Source: Halanaerobiaceae bacterium
GTDB lineage: Bacteria; Bacillota; Halanaerobiia; Halanaerobiales; Halarsenatibacteraceae
Direction of reading: 5' to 3'
NCBI GenBank assembly: GCA_003554685.1
Contig: PWHA01000113.1
Span: forward strand, 1-24,376
DNA: 24,376 nt
Position numbers and translations under genes: made by a program. The notes beneath the pieces are model-generated. The model saw only the letters and a list, made by a program, of their open reading frames with translations, was not told where the DNA came from and searched no databases. Positions within the stretch are counted from its first letter, which is position 1, and each line of letters begins with the position of its first letter. Positions 1 to 6,330 of the stretch are shown here, in pieces.

Positions 1-127
1 AACCGAAAAACTGGGTGGCACCACCATCAATTGCACCGGAAAGCCCGGCACTCTTACCTGACTGCAGCAGCACCCCGACAATTACTGCCAGAGAAATTAT
101 CAGGTGTATTACTTTTAAAGCGGTCAA
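1..127 (-). CDS. secG: SecG preprotein translocase subunit, partial (N-terminus only)
   Basis: SecG is the small accessory membrane subunit of the SecYEG protein-export channel. Forty-two codons are visible, beginning TALKVIHLIISLAVIVGVLL after a TTG start and continuing through QSGKSAGLSGAIDGG, which is the standard SecG pattern: first membrane helix, then the Q-S/G-K-xxGLSGA loop. The C-terminus lies beyond base 1. The start is TTG at 125-127 because an AGGAGG ribosome site lies 9 bases upstream, and the nearby ATG (out of frame) runs into a stop after two codons. In many Firmicutes secG directly follows eno; here a plus-strand replication cassette lies between them, so secG must use its own promoter. 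Confidence 0.9.
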   Translation of the reverse strand, partial: MTALKVIHLIISLAVIVGVLLQSGKSAGLSGAIDGGATQFFG

Positions 128-190
128 CTCATTACACCTCCTGGAAAAGGTTTCTATTATAAATTTATACTGATTGCCTTACCTTTAATT

Positions 191-219
191 ATTTTAACAT
201 AACTCAATTCAAAATACAA
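191..219 (-). promoter_or_regulatory. Candidate sigma-A promoter for secG
   Basis: On the minus strand TTGTAT (214-219) is followed after exactly 17 bases by TAAAAT (191-196), with a TG one base before the -10 box (extended -10). It lies about 65 bases upstream of the secG start. The -35 box matches the consensus only in its first three bases, so the extended -10 carries the case. A TATAAT also occurs at 156-161 but lacks a -35 at suitable spacing. Confidence 0.45.
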
Positions 220-383
220 TTACTAAGAGCTGAAAAATAATTTTTTGTCATACAGGAATAAGTTGTAATTGAAAATGAGCGCTTTCTGTGTTATATTTAT
301 TATACGAAATTTACTCTGCACTTTAAAGCTTTTTTCATTTTATATTTACTCAGATAGCTGGGATTTAACCAGTGTATGTGCCC

Positions 384-491
384 GATAATCATAAACCGAT
401 AATGATAATCATAAGCTGATAATCATATATTTTATCAGCTAATATTAGATTATATCCGAAATTAACTGGATAATATCCTTAATTAGATAAT
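384..491 (+). repeat. Cluster of GATAAT direct repeats (iteron-like)
   Basis: GATAAT occurs at 384, 398, 404, 418, 469 and 486 on the plus strand. Three of these extend to the ten-base word GATAATCATA (384-393, 404-413, 418-427), with start-to-start spacings of 20 and 14 bases. The cluster sits in AT-rich DNA directly upstream of a DnaD/DnaC-type operon. The repeats may be regulatory binding sites, a replication-type iteron array or chance in AT-rich sequence; the ten-base triple repeat makes chance less likely. Confidence 0.6.
414..440. repeat. 9-bp perfect inverted repeat, possible operator
   Basis: AGCTGATAA (414-422) and its exact complement TTATCAGCT (432-440) are separated by nine bases. 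The left arm overlaps the last GATAATCATA direct repeat. A 27-base dyad with a half-turn spacer suits a dimeric DNA-binding protein better than a terminator, since no T-run follows in either direction. Confidence 0.5.
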
Positions 492-578
492 TATATTAAG
501 CTGCTGCAACCGGGGGATTTAAAATATAAAGGCAACTTTATCCAGCAGCAGCGAGTTTTCTCAAGGAGTTGCGGATTT

Positions 579-1277
579 ATGTCCGAAAAAGAGCAAAATC
601 TCAGGGAAAATCTCAAGAAAATCTGGCAGTCAGAGAAGCTTAACAGGGAAGAAAAACTGGTGCTGGCTATCCTCTGGTCCAGGGCAGATTCTCAGGATAA
701 AATTACGGTGGAACCCGAGATGATAGCCAGAGACGCAGGCCTCAGACCGGCAGAAATCAGAAAGATCTTAATTAAACTGGATAATACCAGCTGGCTGGAA
801 CTGGAAGATAAGTCTGCAGATGAAGAACAGCAGCAGAATTTAACCGTGGAATTTACAGAACATAAAAGCAAGAATAATTCAGACACAAAACCCCCTCCTT
901 TTCTGACAGACAAAGAGGAGCTGACAGATAAGGAGGAGTTGGTTTACTGCTGGCAGAATCATTTTCCCGGCCGACTGTTAACTCCAACCGAATATAATCA
1001 TCTTATCTCTTATCTGGAAAAGGGAATGGAATTGGAGCTACTAAATAAATTAATAGCCTATGCAGCAGAAAAGGCCCGGGGCAACCCGGTCTCCTATCTG
1101 AAAAAAATATTAAATGACCTGCTGGAAAATGATATAACCACCTGGAGAGGCTATCAGAGATCCTGCGAAGGAGAAATGCAAAATGGAGAAAAATCGCTTT
1201 CAGAAGATCATCGAGGAAAAGAAGAAAGAGAAAAACTCGAAGATGTCGAAGAGCTCGAAAAAAGAGGATGGAACTGA
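579..1277 (+). CDS. DnaD-domain primosomal protein (helicase-loading factor)
   Basis: DnaD-family proteins help load the replicative helicase at origins or stalled forks in Firmicutes. The 232-residue product has an N-terminal winged-helix region (about residues 20-80, with a helix-turn-helix around EMIARDAGLRPAEIRKIL), a low-complexity linker, and a C-terminal DnaD/DnaB_2 domain at about 120-195 ending in the family's Y-L-K-K-I-L...W pattern (YLKKILNDLLENDITTW). The start ATG follows AAGGAG with a 10-base spacer. The last 95 bases overlap the next gene in another frame and encode a highly charged tail ending EELEKRGWN, a tail also seen on the third protein of the operon. It could be a chromosomal loader or derive from a phage/plasmid module; no other phage genes are present, so the former is favoured. 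Confidence 0.85.
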   Translation: MSEKEQNLRENLKKIWQSEKLNREEKLVLAILWSRADSQDKITVEPEMIARDAGLRPAEIRKILIKLDNTSWLELEDKSADEEQQQNLTVEFTEHKSKNNSDTKPPPFLTDKEELTDKEELVYCWQNHFPGRLLTPTEYNHLISYLEKGMELELLNKLIAYAAEKARGNPVSYLKKILNDLLENDITTWRGYQRSCEGEMQNGEKSLSEDHRGKEEREKLEDVEELEKRGWN

Positions 1278-2016
1278 GCTCTCCCGGGATAAAATTATCA
1301 GCAGAATATATGATCATATTATCAGGCAGGCCAATATCGACCCTCTCTTCCAGGACTGCTCCCTGGAAAACTTTGACAGCAGCATTTTGTCCTCACAAAA
1401 TCAGAAAATTGTTGAGAAATTTTCTAAATACGTTAAAGATATATCTACCGCCATGAAATTACCCCAGTCGGTTTATCTTTTCAGCAAATATCCCGGCATT
1501 GGCAAAACCCATCTGGCCGTTGCTGCTCTAAAGAAGGCTGCCCGGGAGATTGCTGAAGAGGAATTTAAGCACAGAGAAACTGTTCGCCAGGGAATTTTTC
1601 CCTATCATCCCAACTGGACACCTGTTTATTTTCTCAATGTTTCTGAAGGATTGATGGATATAAAAAATGATATAGATGGAAGTGAAAAAGATTTCAGCCA
1701 GAGCCAGATCTATCAGAATGTCAAACTGGCCAGGCTGGTGGTGCTGGATGATATCTTTAATGAAATCCGTTTTACCCCTTTTGTGCTGGAAACTCTGCTC
1801 TACTGGGTGGATTATCGTTTAAAAAATAATCTGGCCACTATCTTCACCTCCAATCATAATTTTGAAATCTTTCTGGACGAGGAAACCACTCCTGTGGCCA
1901 ATGAGAGGCTGAAGGCAGTAGCCCGCAACACTGCTTCCCGGGTCAGCAAGATGGTTCAGGGCTATAAGCTGGCCTTTGACAGCTCTCCCAAAACCGATTA
2001 CCGCAGGAGATATTAG
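1183..2016 (+). CDS. DnaC/DnaI-like AAA+ ATPase, replicative helicase loader
   Basis: Helicase loaders of this family use ATP to place the DnaB-type hexamer onto single-stranded DNA. The 277-residue protein has a lysine-rich N-terminus, a Walker A loop SKYPGIGKTHLA around residue 104, Walker B LVVLDDI around 187, a sensor-1 TSNHN around 224 and an arginine-rich C-terminal segment (ERLKAVARNTASRV) suited to an arginine finger. The usual first glycine of the P-loop is replaced (K-Y-P-G-I-G-K-T). No N-terminal zinc-binding cysteines as in Bacillus DnaI are visible. The start at 1183 is chosen because AAGGAG lies 8 bases upstream, even though it overlaps the DnaD-like gene by 95 bases; a later ATG at 1243 lacks such a site. 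The pairing with a DnaD-domain gene supports a loader role over an IstB-type transposition role. Confidence 0.82.
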   Translation: MEKNRFQKIIEEKKKEKNSKMSKSSKKEDGTELSRDKIISRIYDHIIRQANIDPLFQDCSLENFDSSILSSQNQKIVEKFSKYVKDISTAMKLPQSVYLFSKYPGIGKTHLAVAALKKAAREIAEEEFKHRETVRQGIFPYHPNWTPVYFLNVSEGLMDIKNDIDGSEKDFSQSQIYQNVKLARLVVLDDIFNEIRFTPFVLETLLYWVDYRLKNNLATIFTSNHNFEIFLDEETTPVANERLKAVARNTASRVSKMVQGYKLAFDSSPKTDYRRRY

Positions 2017-2047
2017 GCTTTTTTATAATTTTGAAGGGGGGAAATAG

Positions 2048-2083
2048 ATGCTGGTAAAACTAACAGGTGAGAGAAGATGTTGA
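2048..2083 (+). other. Possible 11-codon leader ORF overlapping the next gene
   Basis: The strongest ribosome site in this gap (GGGGGG near 2036-2041) serves the ATG at 2048, which opens an 11-codon frame (MLVKLTGERRC) ending TGA at 2081-2083. That stop overlaps the ATG at 2077 of the 117-residue gene by seven bases, in a different frame. It may be a translation-coupling leader, or the mark of a sequencing or real frameshift joining the two frames. Confidence 0.35.
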
Positions 2084-2430
2084 GCAGAACCCAGACTGTG
2101 GAAAGGTTAATCAGGCTTCGCAGGCAGCTCTCAGAAAATAACCGGAGCTCCTTCCCCAAAATTACGGGAAATAATCCGGCGGCACAACTGGACAGGCTGC
2201 TGCTCGATGTAATTGGCCCGCCCCGCTCTGCAGAAGATAGAATAATTGAGATAATTAACCTCTCTCTGAAGGAACAGATCTCCCCTGCCACAGCTTCAGT
2301 TGCCATTCAGGAACTGGTAAAGGAAAACCACATCCCGAAAAAAACAGCCAACATCCGGCCGCAGAATAATACACCCTTTACACCCAGCAGTCAGATCAGG
2401 GAGATGGAAAAACAGGGCTGGAATCAGTAA
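2077..2430 (+). CDS. Unrecognised 117-residue protein of the helicase-loader operon
   Basis: I do not recognise this family. The basic N-terminus (MLSRTQTVERLIRLRRQL) is helical in character, a proline/asparagine-rich stretch follows, then a predicted helical pair at about 50-85 (DRIIEIINLSLKEQI, ASVAIQELVKEN), and a polar tail. The protein ends REMEKQGWNQ, closely matching the end of the DnaD-like protein two genes upstream (EELEKRGWN). There is no signal peptide or membrane helix. The start at 2077 has only a weak ribosome site (AGGTGAGAG), so expression may depend on the short frame ahead of it. Position directly after the loader ATPase and the shared tail suggest a role with the same partner, which is inference. 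Confidence 0.6.
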   Translation: MLSRTQTVERLIRLRRQLSENNRSSFPKITGNNPAAQLDRLLLDVIGPPRSAEDRIIEIINLSLKEQISPATASVAIQELVKENHIPKKTANIRPQNNTPFTPSSQIREMEKQGWNQ

Positions 2431-2589
2431 TATCACTCAATAATTTTAACTAAAGCTATTTTCAATAATCAAAAATATCGTCAATCAGTTTTATCTCATT
2501 ATATCTCAATAATTTTATAGTAATTTCCCATAAGAAGCTTACTTAACCTTTTTGAGAATGCTTACTTATAAAATATCTCATCAACCAGA

Positions 2590-2613
2590 AAAACCCCGGT
2601 CGCCCGGGGTTTT
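2590..2613. terminator. Bidirectional intrinsic terminator between the loader operon and eno
   Basis: A perfect 10-bp stem (AAAACCCCGG pairing with CCGGGGTTTT) encloses a 4-base loop at 2600-2603. On the plus strand T-rich sequence follows, and on the minus strand the A-rich left arm supplies the T-run. It lies between two convergent units, so it can end both the plus-strand operon and the glycolytic operon. The AT-rich 2431-2589 ahead of it holds only short low-complexity repeats. Confidence 0.9.
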
Positions 2614-2645
2614 CTGTTTTTCTAATAAATTTTCAGCCAAAGGAT

Positions 2646-3929
2646 TTACAGGTTGAAGAAGGCATCCCTTCCGGCATACCGGGCTGTATCTCCCAGCACC
2701 TCTTCAATTCTGATCAGCTGATTATACTTGGCCACTCTCTCCGACCGGGCCGGGGCTCCGGTTTTGATCTGACCGGCATTAACGGCAACCACCAGATCAG
2801 AGATGGTAACATCCTCTGTCTCCCCGGAACGGTGGGAAATTACTGATGTGAAACCAGCCCGGCTGGCTGTCTGGATGGTTTCCAAAGTTTCAGTAAGGGT
2901 TCCAATCTGATTAACCTTTATCAGGATAGAATTGCTACATTTTTCTTCAATGCCACGCTGCAGCCGCTTTTTATTGGTAACATAAAGATCGTCACCGACC
3001 AGCTGGATTTTATCGCCCAGCCTGGTGGTTAACTGCTTCCAGCCTTCCCAGTCATCTTCATCCAGCCCGTCTTCAATCGAGATGATGGGATACTTTTCGG
3101 CAAGCTCACTATAAAAATCAACCATTTCACTGGAGGATTTGGTTACGCCCTCTCCTCTTAGATGATACCTGTCGTCTTCATAAATTTCTGAAGCAGCGGC
3201 ATCCAGAGCCAGTAAAATTTCCTCTTCGGGCTGATAGCCGGCCTCCCTCACGGCTTCCAGAATAACCTTAATTGCCTCTTCATTGGAGGCCAGATCGGGG
3301 GCAAAACCGCCTTCATCACCTACCGAAGTGCTCAGACCCTTCTTCTGCAGAACCTTTTTCAGGCTGTGGTATATCTCCGAGCCAATCCTGATGGCCTGCT
3401 TGAAAGAATCGGCAGCAACTGGCATGATCATAAACTCCTGAATATCCACATTATTATCAGCATGCTCTCCCCCATTGAGGATGTTAAGCTGGGGCACCGG
3501 CAGGGTGCAGGCATTGACACCACCGATGTAATTAAAGAGATAGCTGTCCTGAGCCAGGGAGGCTGCCCGGGCTACTGCCAGGGAAACTCCCAGAATGGCA
3601 TTAGCGCCCAGGTTGCCCTTGTTATCGGTGCCATCAAGATCTATCATAATCTGATCAATAAGACTTTGGTTGCGGGCATCATGACCGATTAATTCAGGAC
3701 CAATTTTATTGTTAACATTTTCCACTGCATCAAGGACGCCCTTGCCGTGAAATCTATCCTGGTCTTCATCCCTCAGCTCCACCGCTTCATGGGCACCGGT
3801 AGAAGCTCCGGAAGGGACTGCCGCTCTGCCCATGGCTCCATTTTCCAGATAAGCCTCTACCTCTACTGTAGGATTGCCGCGGGAATCCAGTACCTCCCGG
3901 GCATAAATATCAGAAATCATCGTTACCAT
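2646..3929 (-). CDS. eno: Enolase (2-phosphoglycerate hydratase)
   Basis: Enolase interconverts 2-phosphoglycerate and phosphoenolpyruvate in the cytoplasm using two magnesium ions. The product (427 residues from the chosen start) is full length. Diagnostic segments are REVLDSRGNPTVEVE at the N-terminus, GGEHADNN, SIEDGLDEDDW (metal ligands), LIKVNQIGTLTET with the catalytic lysine, and SHRSGETED near the C-terminus. ATG at 3929 is chosen because GAGGTGA lies 6 bases upstream; a TTG at 3935 is possible but too close to the site. It is the last gene of the glycolytic series, 110 bases after gpmI, and ends before a strong terminator. The AT-rich gap to gpmI could contain an extra promoter. Confidence 0.97.
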   Translation of the reverse strand: MVTMISDIYAREVLDSRGNPTVEVEAYLENGAMGRAAVPSGASTGAHEAVELRDEDQDRFHGKGVLDAVENVNNKIGPELIGHDARNQSLIDQIMIDLDGTDNKGNLGANAILGVSLAVARAASLAQDSYLFNYIGGVNACTLPVPQLNILNGGEHADNNVDIQEFMIMPVAADSFKQAIRIGSEIYHSLKKVLQKKGLSTSVGDEGGFAPDLASNEEAIKVILEAVREAGYQPEEEILLALDAAASEIYEDDRYHLRGEGVTKSSSEMVDFYSELAEKYPIISIEDGLDEDDWEGWKQLTTRLGDKIQLVGDDLYVTNKKRLQRGIEEKCSNSILIKVNQIGTLTETLETIQTASRAGFTSVISHRSGETEDVTISDLVVAVNAGQIKTGAPARSERVAKYNQLIRIEEVLGDTARYAGRDAFFNL

Positions 3930-4021
3930 TAACAATCACCTCTATTTTGCAGATTCAAATAATTATTTCTAAAGCATATTTTAAAACAAGCAAATAAAGC
4001 ATAAAAAATCAAGTAAAATCA

Positions 4022-4038
4022 AACCTTAATCTAAGGCT
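4022..4038 (-). terminator. Weak hairpin after gpmI, possible partial terminator or processing site
   Basis: On the minus strand AGCCTTA and TAAGGTT can pair around a 3-base loop (one G-U pair), immediately after the gpmI stop codon, followed by interrupted T-runs. The stem is short and AT-rich. It could reduce read-through into eno or mark a processing site; eno would then rely partly on a promoter in the AT-rich gap 3930-4021. Confidence 0.35.
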
Positions 4039-4039
4039 G

Positions 4040-5581
4040 TTATTCTTCCCTTTCCAGCAGGGAACTGCCGCTCATGGCTTCAGGCTTTTCCAGGCCTAAA
4101 ATATCAAGCATAGTTGGTGCTATATCTGCCAGAATACCCTCTTTAATTTTTACTCCCTCCGGTCCGCCAATATAGGCCAGGGGCACCGGGTTGGAGGTAT
4201 GGGCGGTAAAGGGCTCACCATCATCATCAAGCATCTGCTCGGCATTGCCGTGATCGGCTGTCAAAAGAACCTGGCCGCCCCTCTCCAGGATTGCCGGAAC
4301 AATCCGGGAAACACCTTCATCTACAGCTTCCACAGCCTCAACGGCAGCATCAAAGAAGCCGGTATGACCGACCATATCACAGTTGGCATAATTTAAAACT
4401 ATCACATCGAAGCTGTCCTCTTCCAGCATCTTCAGCAGTCTTTCCGTTACTTCAGGTGCGCTCATCTCCGGCTTAAGATCATAGGTGGCAACTTCCTGGG
4501 GGGAGGGGATCAATTCTCTTTCCTCTCCCGGTAAGGGTTCTTCTTCGCCTCCATTGAAAAAGTAGGTGACATGGGCATATTTTTCGGTTTCAGCAATTCT
4601 GAGTTGCTGGAGATCGGCCCGGCTCAGAATTTCACCAAGACCATCTTCAATTTTCTGCGGCTTAAAGGCAATCGGAAGATCAAACTCCTCATCATATTCA
4701 GTCATGCAGACATAATACAGATCTTCAGGATGTTCTTCAGGTCGCTGAAATTTGCTGAAATCATCCAGGGCCAGGGCCTGGGTAATCTGACGGGCCCGAT
4801 CAGCCCGGAAATTGAAGAATATAACCGAATCCTGATCATTGATTGTTCCCTCAGAATTAACAACGGTAGGCTCAACAAACTCGTCATTCTCATCCCGAGC
4901 ATAGGCTTCCTCGACAGCTTCCCGGGCCGCATCAACTTGGTGGCCTTCTCCCAGCACCAGGGCTTTATAGGCCAGTTCGGTACGATCCCAGCGGTTATCA
5001 CGGTCCATGGTGTAGTAACGTCCGCTGACGGTAACGATCTCACCCAGCCCGATCTCAGCAATGTAATCTTCCAGTTCTCTGATATATTTTTTGGCACTGC
5101 GGGGAGGGGTGTCCCTGCCATCGAGAATGGCGTGAATTTTAACCTCGGGAAGATCAGCATCTCTGGCCATATCCAGAAGACCAAATACATGCTTGATGTG
5201 GCTGTGAACACCGCCATCAGACAGCAGACCGATCAAATGCAGGCTGCTGTTATTTTCTTTCACCTGCTTTGCTGCCTCCTGAATTTCCGGGTTTGTCAGC
5301 AGCTCCTCTTCTGCTACTGCCATATTTATTCTGGTAAAATCCTGATATACTATCCGGCCTGCTCCCAGATTTAAATGGCCAACCTCTGAGTTGCCCATCT
5401 GACCTTCCGGCAGCCCAACTCCTTCTCCGGAGGCGGTAAGCCGGGCGGCAGGCCATTCTGCAAATACTTTGTCCAGGTAGGGAGTGTCGGCTGCCAGGGT
5501 GGCAGCGCCCTCTTCTCTGGGAGCAATTCCATAGCCGTCCATTATGATTAATGCTAGTGGTTTTGGTCTTCCTTTTGGCAT
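4040..5581 (-). CDS. gpmI: 2,3-bisphosphoglycerate-independent phosphoglycerate mutase
   Basis: GpmI converts 3-phosphoglycerate to 2-phosphoglycerate through a phosphoserine intermediate with two manganese ions. The 513-residue protein matches the family's length. Visible motifs are LIIMDGYGI with the metal-binding Asp15, GQMGNSEVGHLNLGAGR with the catalytic Ser65, the HSHIKH and ILDGRDTPP substrate loop, and LTADHGNAE near the C-terminus. The ATG at 5581 follows AGGAG with a 10-base spacer. Its first 28 bases overlap the end of tpiA in a different frame, implying translational coupling. No cofactor-dependent mutase is seen in the window. Confidence 0.97.
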   Translation of the reverse strand: MPKGRPKPLALIIMDGYGIAPREEGAATLAADTPYLDKVFAEWPAARLTASGEGVGLPEGQMGNSEVGHLNLGAGRIVYQDFTRINMAVAEEELLTNPEIQEAAKQVKENNSSLHLIGLLSDGGVHSHIKHVFGLLDMARDADLPEVKIHAILDGRDTPPRSAKKYIRELEDYIAEIGLGEIVTVSGRYYTMDRDNRWDRTELAYKALVLGEGHQVDAAREAVEEAYARDENDEFVEPTVVNSEGTINDQDSVIFFNFRADRARQITQALALDDFSKFQRPEEHPEDLYYVCMTEYDEEFDLPIAFKPQKIEDGLGEILSRADLQQLRIAETEKYAHVTYFFNGGEEEPLPGEERELIPSPQEVATYDLKPEMSAPEVTERLLKMLEEDSFDVIVLNYANCDMVGHTGFFDAAVEAVEAVDEGVSRIVPAILERGGQVLLTADHGNAEQMLDDDGEPFTAHTSNPVPLAYIGGPEGVKIKEGILADIAPTMLDILGLEKPEAMSGSSLLEREE

Positions 5582-6324
5582 TTTTTTATCACTCCTGCAA
5601 ATGATTCTGCTTCCAGACTTGCGCCGCCAACCAGGGCACCATCTATCTGATCCTCTGCCATGAATTCTGCAATATTGTGGGGTTTAACGCTGCCTCCATA
5701 CTGAACTCTGATCTCCTCTTCCTTACCGGAGGCGATTTCGGCTATAACCTCCCGGATGGCAGCTATAGTTTCAGCAGCATCTCCGGCACTAGCACTTTCA
5801 CCGGTGCCAATCGCCCAGAGAGGTTCATAGGCTATGGTAACATCGGTTAAGAGTGCGCTGTCCACGCCGGCCAGAGCGGCCTTGACCTGAAAGCTGACCT
5901 TCTCCCTGGTTTTACCATTTTCTCTTTCTTCCAGATTTTCGCCAACACAGATTATAGGTTTAAGATTTTCCTTCAGGGCTTTCTGGACCTTACGGTTGAC
6001 TTCCTGATCTGTTTCCTTAAAGATCTCCCGCCTTTCGGAATGTCCGAGAATAACATATTCAACTCCCAGCTCCTGAAGCATGGCAGCAGATATTTCTCCG
6101 GTAAAGGCGCCGCTGGACTCCCAGTGCATATTCTGGGCACCCAGGCTGATCTCTGAATCAGCCAGCACATCCTGAATGACATCAAGATCTACTGCCGGGG
6201 GACAGACAGCCATGTCCACTCCCTCGACATCTGCCACCAATTCCTTTAAATTTTCTACCATTTCCCGGGCTTCAGCCGGGGTTTTATTCATTTTCCAGTT
6301 GCCTGCAATAAAGGGTTTACGCAT
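5554..6324 (-). CDS. tpiA: Triosephosphate isomerase
   Basis: TpiA interconverts dihydroxyacetone phosphate and glyceraldehyde-3-phosphate. The 256-residue barrel protein is complete: the N-terminal AGNWKMN carries Asn9 and Lys11, LGHSERR the catalytic His95, AYEPLWAIGTG the catalytic base Glu167, and VQYGGSVKP with GALVGGASL the phosphate-binding loops. The ATG at 6324 follows a GGAGGAG site, and only 6 bases separate it from the pgk stop codon. The C-terminal 28 bases overlap gpmI. Confidence 0.97.
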   Translation of the reverse strand: MRKPFIAGNWKMNKTPAEAREMVENLKELVADVEGVDMAVCPPAVDLDVIQDVLADSEISLGAQNMHWESSGAFTGEISAAMLQELGVEYVILGHSERREIFKETDQEVNRKVQKALKENLKPIICVGENLEERENGKTREKVSFQVKAALAGVDSALLTDVTIAYEPLWAIGTGESASAGDAAETIAAIREVIAEIASGKEEEIRVQYGGSVKPHNIAEFMAEDQIDGALVGGASLEAESFAGVIKKCQKEDQNH

Positions 6325-6330
6325 TATCTA

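Larger units (their letters stand above)
128..578. other. Divergent AT-rich spacer between secG and the DnaD-like gene
   Basis: This 451-base stretch has no credible protein gene on either strand. It holds the secG ribosome site and candidate promoter on the left, a run of GATAAT words and an inverted repeat in the middle (384-491), and on the right a GC-rich pair of complementary CTG/CAG-type blocks near 502-553 flanking an A-rich segment. The AAGGAG at about 563-568 serves the DnaD-like gene. No well-formed plus-strand promoter with both boxes could be found; several AT-rich -10-like words make the choice arbitrary. Confidence 0.7.

Noticed and set aside
1..30. Sigma-54 -24/-12 like TGGCAC...TTGCA near the left end
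   Set aside because: The spacing between the two elements is 9 bases rather than 5, and the site lies inside secG.
274..287. Catabolite-responsive (cre)-like site around AGCGCTTTC in the secG upstream spacer
   Set aside because: Only about seven of ten defined consensus positions fit and the outer bases fail; it is not placed next to a clear promoter for a carbon gene.
579..2430. Prophage or plasmid remnant
   Set aside because: DnaD/DnaC pairs occur in phages, but there is no integrase, repressor, terminase, attachment repeat or transposase nearby.
4571..5374. 267-codon open frame on the plus strand
   Set aside because: It is antisense to gpmI, whose residues and motifs fully explain the DNA; the plus-strand product shows no recognisable domain and has no good ribosome site.
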